DNA of 64,000 nt from G963675935 sp963823895 (GCA_963823895.1 CAWGNG010000012.1:124001-188000); one strand, 5' to 3'; numbered from the stretch's first letter, positions 1 through 8,012 are shown. The notes: generated by a model from the sequence alone, not told the origin. Translations and numbers: made by a program.

Positions 1-378
1 AGGCAAAGAGTAAGGCGAAGCGAAGTACGACTTCTCACTAATTCTGTCGGTCTCTTGCACTGTCCAGTGAACTGGCACGCAAAAGCCGTGCAAAATGTGC
101 GCACAATGCGTGCAAGACCATCAGCAGCGGCCTGGCAAGCCGTTCATCGTGAAAATTCCCACGTCGTACAGAAGACCTCGTGGGAGTTGGAGCGATGCCT
201 CTTAATGCAAGCCCGTCTTATGTCACCACCGGCGAGTTAGGCGACACCCTGGGTGTCCAGGCGTGGCGAATAGCTCGGTTATTTGGTAAGTGACTGGCGG
301 AACACGTCTTGTGCAGTCGGGTAGGCTGGGGGCATCGGCCGGGATGGTCTCGGCTCGATGAACCTCAGGAGCCCGAAC

Positions 379-834
379 ATGAAGAAACGAATTCGACACG
401 GCGATCCGCGGCGACGGAGCTATTGGGAAGAGGTGGTGCGGCGGTGGAGGGAAGGCGGCCAATCGGTGCGGGCGTTTTGCCGCGCCGAGGAATTGCGGGA
501 GTCGGCCTTCTATTTCTGGCGGCATAAACTGGCGCGAGGTGGTCACCGCACCGGCAAGCGGGTATCCGGTGCCGTGGACGGCGCGCAGTTCCAGTCACGC
601 CCGGCGACGCCAACGTCGCGTTCATCCAAGCGGGTATCGCCACGGCATGGTGCTACGCCTTCGTTTCTGCCCGTGCATGTGGTGGGACCGGCAAGCAGGT
701 GCTTCGGCGCGGCTGAGGCGGACGGCGGCGTGGAGATTATCCTGGGGCAAGGCCGCACGGTACGGGTGCAGGCGGGCTTCGACCGGCAAACGCTCGCCGC
801 TGTGCTGGCCGTGCTGGAGGTGCAGCCGTGTTGA
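379..834 (+). CDS. tnpA: IS66 accessory protein TnpA
   Basis: This 151-residue protein starts MKKRIRHGDPRRRSYW and has an N-terminal helix-turn-helix-like segment (WEEVVRRWREGGQSVRAFCR, then ELRESAFYFWRHKL), the usual arrangement of the first IS66 gene. It is needed with TnpB and TnpC for transposition in studied IS66 elements. I chose ATG 379 over ATG 358 because an AGGAG lies about 9 bases upstream. The stop overlaps the GTG start of tnpB. It is identical to the protein of copy B. Confidence 0.9.
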   Translation: MKKRIRHGDPRRRSYWEEVVRRWREGGQSVRAFCRAEELRESAFYFWRHKLARGGHRTGKRVSGAVDGAQFQSRPATPTSRSSKRVSPRHGATPSFLPVHVVGPASRCFGAAEADGGVEIILGQGRTVRVQAGFDRQTLAAVLAVLEVQPC

Positions 835-1183
835 ACCTGTCGGAACTGGTGCGGATCTACGTGTGCTGGTGCCGACAGATATGCGAAAAAGTTTCGACAC
901 ACTGGCCGCCCTGGTGCGGGACTGGCTGGGATACGATCCCTTGTCCGGCCACTTGTTCGTGTTCCGCAGTCGCCGTGGCGATCGCGTGAAACTTTTGTGG
1001 TGGGATCGCGACGGGCTGACGTTGTACTATCGGCGGCTGGAAGAAGGAACCTTTCGCTTTCCGACGAGCAACGACCCACAAGCGCGGAGCGTCGAGGTCT
1101 CGGCGCAGGAGTTGTCGCTGGTGCTGTGGGGCATCGACCCGTCCAGCGTGAAACGGCAGCAACGCTACCAACGCACGGCTTGA
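828..1183 (+). pseudogene. tnpB: IS66 TnpB, frameshifted in this copy
   Basis: The first residues (from GTG 828) are in one frame and the conserved part (PTDMRKSFDTLAALVRDWLG through to the end) is in another. Compared with copy B, the stretch near 862-870 lacks one T and has one substitution, and this breaks the frame. The intact family protein is about 118 residues and is a small accessory protein of IS66 transposition. Either copy A lost TnpB function or this is a one-base sequencing error. The rest of the gene matches copy B. Confidence 0.85.
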
Positions 1184-1245
1184 TGCGGGGAGAAAAACCT
1201 TTCTTGCGGTGGGAATAATTTCGCGTTCACGGTATCTATAAGGGC

Positions 1246-2847
1246 ATGGACACGGACGCCATGCCTCTTCCCGATCCCGCCCTGCTGCCCGACGATGTCG
1301 CGGTGCTCAAGCAGTTGATCGTGCAATTGTTGGAGCAGTTGCGTCTGCGCGACGAGCGGCTCCAGCGGCAAGAACATCACATTCACTTGCTGCTGAAAAG
1401 GATTTACGGGAGCAGCAGCGAGAAGTTCGATCCGCAGCAAGGCATGTTGTTCGAGAACCAGGCAGATGCGGAAGAGGCGGCTGCCAACTCGCCGCCGCCG
1501 GTCGCACGGGCAGCTTCCAAGAACCGCGACAAGCACGGCCGAGGGCGGATTCCCGACGAGACCAAGCGTGAGGAAGTCGTTCACGATCTTTCCGAAGCCG
1601 AGAAGGCGGCATTGGGCGGCCTGGAGAATCTGGTCGAGTTGCCGCCGGAGACCAGCGAGCAACTCGATTGGCGGCCCTCGACGCTGTTCGTGATGGTGCA
1701 TGTCCGCAAGAAATACGCCCGCAAAGAGCAACTGCCCGAGAGCGGCCTGACGCTCGTCGAGCAGAACGTGGTGCTGGCCCGCAAGCCGCCCGAGGCGATT
1801 CCCGGCGGTTTGGCCGGTCCGGGGCTGATGGCCCAGGTGATCGTCAGCAAGGGGGCCGATCATCTGCCCTTGCACCGGCTGGAAGGAATCTTCCAGCGAC
1901 AGGGCGTCCGCATCTCCCGGCAGACGATGGACGGCTGGTGGCTTCAAACGGCCGAGTTCTTACAACCTTTGTACGCCCTGGCTATCCGCGTGGTGTTGGC
2001 TTCTCACGTAATCCACACGGATGACACCTCGGTGAAGGTCCGCGATGCCTGGCGGAGGCTGAAGTACACGGGCCACTTCTGGCCCTACGTGGGCGATCCA
2101 CTGCACTCGCTGACCGTGTTCGATTACACGACGAATCACAAACGGGACGGACCGGCCGCGTTTCTCAAGGATTATCGCGGCTATGTGCAGGCCGACGCCT
2201 TCAACGGTTACGACGGAATCTACCTGGAATCCGACGGTCGAATCATCGAGGTGGCTTGTTGGGCGCATGCGCGGAGGAAATTCCACGAGAGCCGACGGCT
2301 GGATGCGGCCCGCATGGAGACGGCGTTGGCTTGGATCGGCAAGCTCTACGCCGTGGAGAAAGATCTCCGGCAGCGCTGTCAGGGCCAGTGGCAGCCACTC
2401 ACGCTGGAGGAGCGTGCCACGCAAATCGCCGCCGAGCGGCAGGAGCGGTCGCGGCCGCTCTTGGACAGCTTCCATACATGGCTGGAAGCCGAGGCGCCCA
2501 AGGTCTTGCCCAAGAGCGCGGTTCGTGGAGCGATTAACTATACGCTCGGCAACTGGACGGCCCTGTCCGTATACCCTAACGACGGCTGGCTGGACATCGA
2601 CAACAACGAAGGCGAGAACTCGTTGCGGGGCCTCTGTATCGGACGCCGCAATTGGCTTTTTGTGGGGAACGACCGGGGCGGCCGCGCGGCGGCGATCCAT
2701 TTCAGCCTGTTGGCGTCATGCAAGCGTCACGGCCACGATCCTTGGGTCTACTACCGCGACGTGCTGACCCGACTGCCAGCGATTCTTCCCGGCGCCAGCG
2801 AGGAAGAACTTCTCGCCCTCCTCCCCCACCGCTGGCATCCGGCTTGA
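1246..2847 (+). CDS. tnpC: IS66 transposase TnpC
   Basis: This 533-residue DDE-type transposase has a leucine-rich N-terminal coiled coil (QLIVQLLEQLRLRDERLQRQ), the conserved IS66 region RIYGSSSEKFDPQQ, a catalytic core with IHTDDTSVKV (first Asp region) and VQADAFNGYDGI (second), and the C-terminal WLDIDNNEGENSLRG, where the catalytic Glu is expected. The C-terminal tail follows the IS66 pattern YRDVLTRLPA. Its length is normal for the family. It differs from copy B at one residue (A in CWAHARR, V in copy B). Confidence 0.95.
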   Translation: MDTDAMPLPDPALLPDDVAVLKQLIVQLLEQLRLRDERLQRQEHHIHLLLKRIYGSSSEKFDPQQGMLFENQADAEEAAANSPPPVARAASKNRDKHGRGRIPDETKREEVVHDLSEAEKAALGGLENLVELPPETSEQLDWRPSTLFVMVHVRKKYARKEQLPESGLTLVEQNVVLARKPPEAIPGGLAGPGLMAQVIVSKGADHLPLHRLEGIFQRQGVRISRQTMDGWWLQTAEFLQPLYALAIRVVLASHVIHTDDTSVKVRDAWRRLKYTGHFWPYVGDPLHSLTVFDYTTNHKRDGPAAFLKDYRGYVQADAFNGYDGIYLESDGRIIEVACWAHARRKFHESRRLDAARMETALAWIGKLYAVEKDLRQRCQGQWQPLTLEERATQIAAERQERSRPLLDSFHTWLEAEAPKVLPKSAVRGAINYTLGNWTALSVYPNDGWLDIDNNEGENSLRGLCIGRRNWLFVGNDRGGRAAAIHFSLLASCKRHGHDPWVYYRDVLTRLPAILPGASEEELLALLPHRWHPA

Positions 2848-3048
2848 TCTCCCCGTTCGCCAAGCCTACGCCCAGGCGGCGATTTCTCCCTATGTGCTCG
2901 GCGGGACGCTTACGTTATTTGAACTGGGCATCTTATCTGAGCCTCAGCGAATCGGCGGTCGTCGCCTGATTCCCAAGTCGAGGATTCCTGAAATCGTCGA
3001 TGCTCTTCGCAAACACGGTTGGCTTCCTCAGACAGCGGAGGCGGCCCG

Positions 3049-3306
3049 ATGAGCACCTCCACGCCGCGCCGCTATTTCAGCCCACCAGAAATCGCGGAGC
3101 GCTTCGGCGTCGATCCGGCCAAAGTGGTCGGCTGGATTCGCAAGGGCGAGTTGCGCGCCGTCAACGTCGGTAACGGCACCAGCCGGCCGCGCTATCGTAT
3201 CAGCCCAACTAACCTCGTTTTCTTCGAGGCCGCCCGAGCCGTCACACCGCCGGCGCCGCGGATACGTCGGCGGCGAGCGGACCCCAGCATCATCGAGTTC
3301 TTTTGA
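3049..3306 (+). CDS. Small HTH DNA-binding protein (excisionase-like)
   Basis: This 85-residue protein starts MSTSTPRRYFSPPEIAERFG. The segment ERFGVDPAKVVGWIRKGELRAVNV is a helix-turn-helix of the MerR/excisionase type, followed by a wing-like RPRYRIS and a basic tail RIRRRRADPSIIEFF. It is clearly paralogous to the protein at 59312-59572, which shares the HTH and the hydrophobic FF end. Its start overlaps the stop of the IS-split HTH gene. The next gene, a ParB/Toprim fusion, begins 9 bases after its stop. Inferred role: regulator or directionality factor of the integrated element. Confidence 0.8.
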   Translation: MSTSTPRRYFSPPEIAERFGVDPAKVVGWIRKGELRAVNVGNGTSRPRYRISPTNLVFFEAARAVTPPAPRIRRRRADPSIIEFF

Positions 3307-3315
3307 GGTTCAAGG

Positions 3316-4758
3316 ATGAGCACCGCAACCAAACGCCGCTGCAAGCCACCGTCCGCAAGCGGCAAGTCCAAACTCGATCGCTATGCCGTCAAGTTCGTCC
3401 TCATTGATTCGATCACGCCCAGCCCGGAGAACGACGAAATCTATGGGCCGATCGAACATGACGATTCGATGGACAATCTGATTGACAGTATGCGGCGGAA
3501 GGGTATGGAGGAGCCGATACTGCTCACGGCTGACCGCTTCATCTTGTCCGGGCACCGACGCCACTACGCCGCGAAGCACCTCGGCTGGAAACAAGTGCCT
3601 GTTCGGGTTCGGCCCGACATCCGCCGTATCGGCAACCTGGAATATCACCGCGAGTTGATTGAGTACAACCCGCAACGGGTTAAGACGGTCGGATCAATCC
3701 TCAGAGAAGCCCTGCTGCGGGACAACGACGCTGCGGACACTTACGCCGCGATTCGGGAACGCCGAGAAGCGTCCCTGACCGTCGATGCCGATTTCATGAC
3801 AGTTAGTGGGGAGAAAGAAATCGAGCCCATCAGCAGGAAGCAGCAGGAATTCCTTGCCGCTGTTCAGCGCGTGCTCGAAGCACTGCGGCCGTTCTGGCCA
3901 GTCACGATTCGGAAAGTTCACTACGGCCTCGTGAGCTTGAACCCGCGGCCATTCAAGCTGACGCCAGAGAGAAGCAAGTTCAGTGCGGCGCACTACCGCT
4001 ACAAGAACGACAAGCCATCGTACAACGCGCTCGTGCGACTACTCAAGAGCGCCAGATACCTAGGCTATGTCCCGATGACCTGTATTGACGACCCCACCCG
4101 GCCGCAAAAGACCTTCGGCGGGTTCGATTCTGTGGCCCAGTTCGTGCAGCAGGAGATCGACGGCTTTCTTACGGGCTTCCACCGCAACCGCCAACTCGAC
4201 CAGCCGCGGCACATCGAAGTCTTCGGCGAGAAGAACACGCTGTTCAACGAAATCTCACGAGCCTGCGCTGAATACTACGTTCCTTTCAGTCTCGGCCGGG
4301 GATTCTGCTCCGTCCCAGTGTGGCGGGACATCGAGAAACGATTCCGCCTGTCGGGCAAAGAGCGAATGACGTTGATCGTCGTCAGCGACTATGACCCCGC
4401 GGGATTTGCGCTGGCAGAGGACGCCATTCGGTCGCTCCGCGACTTGCACAATGTCCCTGTGGACGGTCACCGCATCGCAGTGACGAAAGAGCAGATCAAG
4501 GAACTGGACTTGGCTGAGGACTTCAACCCCGCCAAGGAAGACGGCGAACGTCTAAACAAGTTCGTCAGACAGACGGGTGGTGCCAAGACGTGGGAAGTCG
4601 AAGCACTCGGGTCTCAATATCTGGTCGAGCAGATCAAGGCCGCGATCGAGGCCAATATGGACATGGAAGTCTACGACACGATCTGCGACCAGGAGGAAGA
4701 CGACTGCGAGGAATTGTGTCGCATCCGAGAGCAGATTGCCTCTCAGTTGGAGTTCTGA
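3316..4758 (+). CDS. ParB-N domain fused to Spo11/TopoVI-A-like (mini-A type) Toprim protein
   Basis: This is a 480-residue protein. Residues about 28-125 look like a ParB N-terminal domain: IDSITPSPENDEIYG, then MEEPILLTADRFILSGHRR, which is the GHRR-type box, then VPVRVRP. Residues about 190-265 form a winged-helix segment with VTIRKVHYGLVSLNP, matching the R-x-x-x-Y signature that carries the catalytic Tyr in TopoVI-A/Spo11. Residues about 295-400 form a Toprim fold with the Glu region EVFGEKNTLF and the acidic VVSDYDPAG. Standalone TopoVI-A-like proteins (mini-A) are known in mobile elements; joining one to ParB-N is unusual. Possible roles are element partition, replication or DNA nicking. 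No TopoVI-B partner is next to it. Confidence 0.75.
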   Translation: MSTATKRRCKPPSASGKSKLDRYAVKFVLIDSITPSPENDEIYGPIEHDDSMDNLIDSMRRKGMEEPILLTADRFILSGHRRHYAAKHLGWKQVPVRVRPDIRRIGNLEYHRELIEYNPQRVKTVGSILREALLRDNDAADTYAAIRERREASLTVDADFMTVSGEKEIEPISRKQQEFLAAVQRVLEALRPFWPVTIRKVHYGLVSLNPRPFKLTPERSKFSAAHYRYKNDKPSYNALVRLLKSARYLGYVPMTCIDDPTRPQKTFGGFDSVAQFVQQEIDGFLTGFHRNRQLDQPRHIEVFGEKNTLFNEISRACAEYYVPFSLGRGFCSVPVWRDIEKRFRLSGKERMTLIVVSDYDPAGFALAEDAIRSLRDLHNVPVDGHRIAVTKEQIKELDLAEDFNPAKEDGERLNKFVRQTGGAKTWEVEALGSQYLVEQIKAAIEANMDMEVYDTICDQEEDDCEELCRIREQIASQLEF

Positions 4759-4874
4759 TGCAAAAATCTACCAAGATAGAACATTGCAGCATGAAGGCCG
4801 ACGCCGCGAAGTTAGAGGGCGTGCGAGGTCTCATGCTCAACACCCTCGGGGAGTCAAAGGGCGACCAGCAATAA
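4758..4874 (+). CDS. Possible 38-residue protein
   Basis: A short frame starting MQKSTKIEHCSMKADAAKLE begins at the A of the TGA stop of the preceding gene (TGATG overlap), a layout typical of translational coupling. It ends TAA at 4872-4874. I recognise no domain. The only support is the overlap and the absence of another gene here. Confidence 0.35.
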   Translation: MQKSTKIEHCSMKADAAKLEGVRGLMLNTLGESKGDQQ

Positions 4875-4935
4875 GCAGAGCAAGCAAAAACCCCGCCGAC
4901 TGTTGCGAGCCGACGGGGTAAAACGAACTCGACAA

Positions 4936-5723
4936 GTGAAAGATACCGCAAACGAATACGATCGGCAAGAAATCAGCCTCTTGGAATCGCTGGACGACGA
5001 ATGGCTCAAATTGCCACTGACCGTCATGCGAGATGTGGGGCCGACGGTTCAGACGTTGGGAGGGCTGTTGAAAGTCACCAAGAAAGAAACCTACGCGGCC
5101 GTGACCAAGATTTCCACCGAGGCATACCTGCCGGTCCAAACTGTACGACAACATCTGCGGGCGCTCGACAAAGCCGGATGGATCAAGAACCGTGGTCGAG
5201 AACATACCGGGCGTGGGCAGCCGCGCCGCACCGCTACGCTGGCGATCACGAGTAAGACCCTGCGGCGCTCGACGGTGACGCAAATTCCGGTGAGTTGGTC
5301 TACGGCGTTCTACCCTGCTGGGCGTGCTACCCGATTAAGAGGGTCGGCAAACTGCCGTGGTCGGCCAAGGCGGTGTTGTCGGTGGTGATGGCTCGACTGA
5401 TGAGTCTCAAGGCCGCGGCCGAACGTGAAGGCAATCACGTCGGTGACGAAGAACTGATTGGCGCGATCGAGAACATGGGCGGTGATGATCGGTTCTGCTT
5501 CTCGCTTGCTCAACTGGTGAGACAAACGGGACTGATTCACGACTCGGTCACCGCTGCCAAGCGGTATCTGCGCAAGGTAGGCATAATCAGCCGGAAGAAA
5601 AGAAAGTGTTTTGACAGTTGGACGGCAGCGGACCTGCTGGTCCCCGATTGGGACTTCCGAGCCGTCACATCAGCATCAGGCGAACGTTGGTGGGTCGATT
5701 TTCAGATCCTACGCGAAAAGTGA
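4936..5723 (+). pseudogene. Rep-like winged-helix replication initiator, frameshifted
   Basis: Two overlapping frames appear to be one gene. The first (from GTG 4936 or TTG 4903) encodes an HTH segment: VTKKETYAAVTKISTEAYLP, then VQTVRQHLRALDKAGWI. It loses sense after GQPRRTATLAIT near 5250. The second frame, open from 5256, continues GELVYGVLPCWACYPIKRVG and LPWSAKAVLSVVMARLMS, with a second HTH-like stretch LVRQTGLIHDSVTAAKRYL. A one-base indel near 5250 would join them into about 260 residues. The 3' end (codons for REK and stop) overlaps the first of six iterons, which is the best evidence for a replication initiator. The family was not identified directly. Confidence 0.55.
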
Positions 5724-5845
5724 GCAATACCCTACGCGAAAAGTGAGCAATACCCTACGCGAAAAGTGAGCAATACCCTACGCGAAAAGTGAACAAGACC
5801 CCTACGCGAAAAGTGAGTAGGGGGTACGCGAAAAGTGAGCATCGC
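5708..5845 (+). repeat. Six iterons, probable plasmid-type replication origin
   Basis: Six direct copies of TACGCGAAAAGTGAGCAATA-like units begin (A of ACGCG) at 5711, 5734, 5757, 5780, 5804 and 5826. The spacings are 23, 23, 23, 24 and 22 bases, about two helical turns. The core ACGCGAAAAGTGA is invariant. The tail varies: GCAATACCC in the first three, ACAAGACCC in the fourth, GTAGGGG in the fifth and GCATCG in the sixth. The first copy lies in the last codons of the Rep-like gene. An AT-richer stretch (about 5846-5905) follows and could be the unwinding region. This is the textbook layout of an iteron-controlled origin. Confidence 0.85.
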
Positions 5846-5876
5846 AATGATCTTTAAGTATTGATCTCTAATACGA

Positions 5877-6329
5877 ATGATCTTAAACACGTCTATCACA
5901 AAGAATTTGGTCACCAACGTCCGTGCCGCAAAACGGCGGCACAGACGCGGGTGTGACCATTTTCATTTTGACTGGGAGAAGGTCATCCAAGAGGCTCGGA
6001 AGTTCCGGGCCGTCTTCAAGTGCCACAAGGACGCCGACCGCATCTTTGTCTACCGCGTGCTGGCCGCCTCACAATGGAACCTTCCGACGTGGGCCGTATG
6101 GGATGCGCTGGAGGCCGTCAAACACCTTCACCCGCACATTCCCATCGCCTACTTCCGCACGGTGTTGCGTGACAACTGCGCCAAGTCAGGCGTTGACCTC
6201 GACCGTGTAATCCGAGGCGTCAGGGTTCCCGCTGACATCGGCAAGTTCCGCAAGCCGCTTAGCGTGGACCAAGCGAAGATCGTTCAGGCGATTGCCGAGA
6301 GGCTTTCTCTTGAAAGGGTTGAAGCATGA
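5877..6329 (+). CDS. Unknown protein next to the iterons
   Basis: This protein of up to 150 residues reads MILNTSITKNLVTNVRAAKR at its start and contains the central stretch FDWEKVIQEARKFRAVFKCH. The start is uncertain because the first codons overlap the AT-rich side of the iterons; a later start is possible. I recognise no domain and see no membrane segment. It is mixed-charge and helical in appearance. The stop overlaps the start of the next gene (ATGA), so the two are probably cotranscribed. Context suggests an accessory function of the plasmid-like element. Confidence 0.6.
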   Translation: MILNTSITKNLVTNVRAAKRRHRRGCDHFHFDWEKVIQEARKFRAVFKCHKDADRIFVYRVLAASQWNLPTWAVWDALEAVKHLHPHIPIAYFRTVLRDNCAKSGVDLDRVIRGVRVPADIGKFRKPLSVDQAKIVQAIAERLSLERVEA

Positions 6330-6577
6330 ACGGAATCAGCCTCGAATCCGCCGCGATCCGCGCCTACCGCCGTGGGATCGGGTGGGCCGACTTCTGGAAC
6401 CAACATGGCGATGTGATCCGCGCGGCCGAGCCGTACAACGCGAGCCGCTATCACCGGTTGGTTGCCCACCTGCTGCATCTCGTTTGCTCCGGTGACCCCA
6501 GCGACACGAAACCCGCCAGCGAGCCGTGGTTGCTGGACGACGTGCCCGAACCTGCCGATAGCCGGGAAGCCCGGTAG
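6326..6577 (+). CDS. Unknown 83-residue protein
   Basis: This starts MNGISLESAAIRAYRRGIGW and ends DVPEPADSREAR. It overlaps the previous gene by four bases, which suggests translational coupling. There is no recognised domain. The middle is aromatic and histidine-containing (YNASRYHRLVAHLLHLVC). It is probably a small accessory protein of the element. Confidence 0.55.
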   Translation: MNGISLESAAIRAYRRGIGWADFWNQHGDVIRAAEPYNASRYHRLVAHLLHLVCSGDPSDTKPASEPWLLDDVPEPADSREAR

Positions 6578-6592
6578 GCGAAAGGATGAACC

Positions 6593-6988
6593 ATGAGAAA
6601 GAAGCGACTTTCCCCAGTTCAGGCGATGCGGGCGTGCTGCCTGGACTGCTCGGAGACGGCGGCAGATGTTCGGAATTGCGAGTGTGCGGATTGCGCGCTG
6701 CATCCCTACCGGATGGGACACATGCCGGCCCAGGGACGGAGCCGTCCTCTGAAGGCCATCCGGGCTTACTGTGTCACCTGTGCCAACGGCAACGCCAAGC
6801 ACGTCACCTGGTGCCCTTGCGACGGGGCCCATTCGACGCGCTGCGAACTGTGGCCGTTTCGGTTTGGAGCACGGCCCGAGACCATCCTGGCCAAGCGTGG
6901 TCCCCTGCTGGTCACCCCCGAGCAAATGCCGAGTGCGGATGTGAATCTCGACGATTTGCCCACCTACCCTAAAAAACGCCCGCCATAG
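6593..6988 (+). CDS. Cys-rich small protein with two zinc-finger-like repeats
   Basis: This 131-residue protein contains the same Cys cluster twice. The first is MRACCLDCSETAADVRNCEC followed by CALHPYRMG. The second is AYCVTCANGNAKHVTWCPC followed by CELWPFRFG. The pattern C-x2-C...C-x-C...C-x-L-x-P-[YF]-R-x-G occurs in small zinc-binding-looking proteins of phages and integrative elements. Function is unknown and metal binding is inferred from the cysteines. The start follows a GAAAGGATG context 15 bases after the upstream gene. Confidence 0.65.
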   Translation: MRKKRLSPVQAMRACCLDCSETAADVRNCECADCALHPYRMGHMPAQGRSRPLKAIRAYCVTCANGNAKHVTWCPCDGAHSTRCELWPFRFGARPETILAKRGPLLVTPEQMPSADVNLDDLPTYPKKRPP

Positions 6989-7494
6989 GCGGTTTTCGGC
7001 CCGGGCGTGCCCGGACGGGTCAAAAGACCACCATAGCCATGCCATGCGTCCAAACCCCGCATCACAAGCCGATTCTGGCGCAGGAAGGGCATTCCAGCGG
7101 GGAGGGTGAACCGTGTTCGACGTGACCATCCATGATCGAGGTTCCCGCAGCGAACGGCGGCGACTTCCGGGCGGTGCCCACGGTTGGGGCTTACCTGTCC
7201 TGTTCGGCCCCGGCGCAGAAAGCGGATGGGCCGCTCGTAGGCGCCGGAGTTGACGCTGGTGCCGGCCGGGAGTGGGCAGCAGGGGCCAGCGTAACCGCCA
7301 ATGCTCTCAGGCCTTCTCAGGCAGGTTTCTGGCTTGTACACTAGTCAGCAAAACGGGTGTCACTGACACCTGACACCACCGCTTTTTACACGTTTGTACA
7401 GTGTACAAGCCGAAGTGGCCGACGTGAACAAAACCCTAGAAAACAAGCTGTTTTCCGCGTGTTCTGGGTGGTATACAGAATCGGCCGGCTTGCC
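6989..7494. other. Non-coding stretch before the tRNA half; contains TTGTACA sites
   Basis: I see no convincing gene. The region holds a TTGTACAC at 7334-7341 and a palindromic TTGTACA-G-TGTACAA at 7394-7408. A 19-base segment (7462-7480) is repeated in inverted orientation at 59051-59069. It borders the tRNA half directly and may contain integrase or regulator binding sites. Confidence 0.5.
7394..7408. promoter_or_regulatory. Perfect palindrome TTGTACA-G-TGTACAA
   Basis: A 15-base perfect palindrome lies in the non-coding region next to the tRNA-Met half. Related TTGTACAC half-sites occur at 7334-7341, 7610-7617 and 55841-55848, the last two at the same relative position upstream of the decayed and intact integrase genes. 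A dimeric repressor operator or recombinase-binding site is the simplest reading. No protein can be assigned to it from sequence. Confidence 0.4.
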
Positions 7495-7532
7495 TTATGA
7501 GTCCCCTGCTCTGACCACTGAGCTACGGGCCC
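7495..7532 (-). tRNA. 5' half of tRNA-Met (CAU), truncated after the anticodon loop
   Basis: Read on the minus strand, the 38 bases start GGGCCCGTAGCTCAG and end with the anticodon stem GGGGA and loop CTCATAA. They supply a 7-base acceptor 5' strand, a D arm and the CAT anticodon. The expected TCCCC stem and the T arm are absent and unrelated sequence follows. The break lies at the end of the anticodon loop, a common integration point for tyrosine recombinases, and an integrase remnant lies 8 bases away on the other side. It cannot make a functional tRNA. Confidence 0.8.
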
Positions 7533-7539
7533 AATAACC

Positions 7540-8012
7540 GCCATTTCTCATGGGTTATTGACGTTTCTTCGCCTTTCTGAGGTGATTCTCTCTATTGGCA
7601 ATACACCCCTTGTACACTCGCAAACCAAGTCTGAGTCCCAGCCGGCTCGCAGCTGCTGTGTACAGCGGGCAGGGCGATATGAAAGCATATTTACGGCAAA
7701 GAGCAAAGCTACCACACCCCAATAGCCGCGTCCAGACTTCCCATTTTTTCCCACGCTAGGGGGTACTGGCGAAGAAGGTTCACGGGCAATTCCGCTACTT
7801 CGGGAAAGTGGAGGGGGACGAAAAAGGAAAAGCCGCACTTGACAAGTCGCTTGCCGAGAAAGGCGACCTCTTGGCCGGACGGACGCCCAGAACGACCGGC
7901 GACGGCATGACCATCAAAGACCTCTGCAATCGGTTCCTATCGGCCAAGAAGGCCAGGATGGAATCCGGCGAGCTATCGCCGGCGACGTTCGCCGATCACC
8001 ATGCGATGTGTC
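7540..8012 (+). pseudogene. Decayed tyrosine recombinase (integrase), N-terminal remnant with promoter
   Basis: From about 7540 the sequence parallels the region upstream of and into the intact integrase at 55878: TTATTGACGTTTC, then TTGTACACTCGCAA, then a start region with ACG in place of ATG near 7691 and in-frame stops. After that comes recognisable coding sequence with RYFGKVEGDEKGKAALDKSL and LTIKDLCNRFLSAKKAR-like residues (MTIKDLCNRFLSAKKARM here). Homology ends near 8012, so the catalytic domain is gone. It is the relic of a sister element that integrated at the adjacent tRNA-Met. Confidence 0.75.

Larger units (their letters stand above)
286..2913 (+). mobile_element. IS66-family insertion sequence, copy A (complete ends)
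   Basis: This 2628-bp element begins GTAAGTGACTGGCGG and its right end, read inward, begins GTAAGCGTCCCGCCG, giving imperfect terminal inverted repeats typical of IS66. It is flanked by an 8-bp direct duplication GTTATTTG (278-285 and 2914-2921), the length expected for IS66. It carries the three-gene set tnpA, tnpB, tnpC. It is nearly identical to copy B at 20152-22780. The visible differences are a 1-bp deletion plus a substitution in tnpB and two substitutions in tnpC. It interrupts a small HTH gene. Confidence 0.95.
195..3052 (+). pseudogene. Small HTH (MerR/excisionase-like) gene split by an IS66 insertion
   Basis: Joining 195-285 to 2922-3052, which removes the IS and one copy of its 8-bp target duplication, gives a continuous frame of about 73 residues starting MPLNASPSYVTTGELGDTLG and ending LPQTAEAAR. 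The middle (VQAWRIARLFELGILSEPQR then IGGRRLIPKSRI) resembles a MerR-type helix-turn-helix with a short wing, so a DNA-binding regulator or excisionase role is likely. The reconstructed stop overlaps the start of the next gene (ATGA), which implies an original operon. The gene is inactivated by the insertion. The HTH call is by eye. Confidence 0.75.

Noticed and set aside
4880..4925. Rho-independent terminator with CCCCGCCGAC...GCCGACGGGG arms
   Set aside because: The arms mismatch in the middle and no T run follows; too weak to list.
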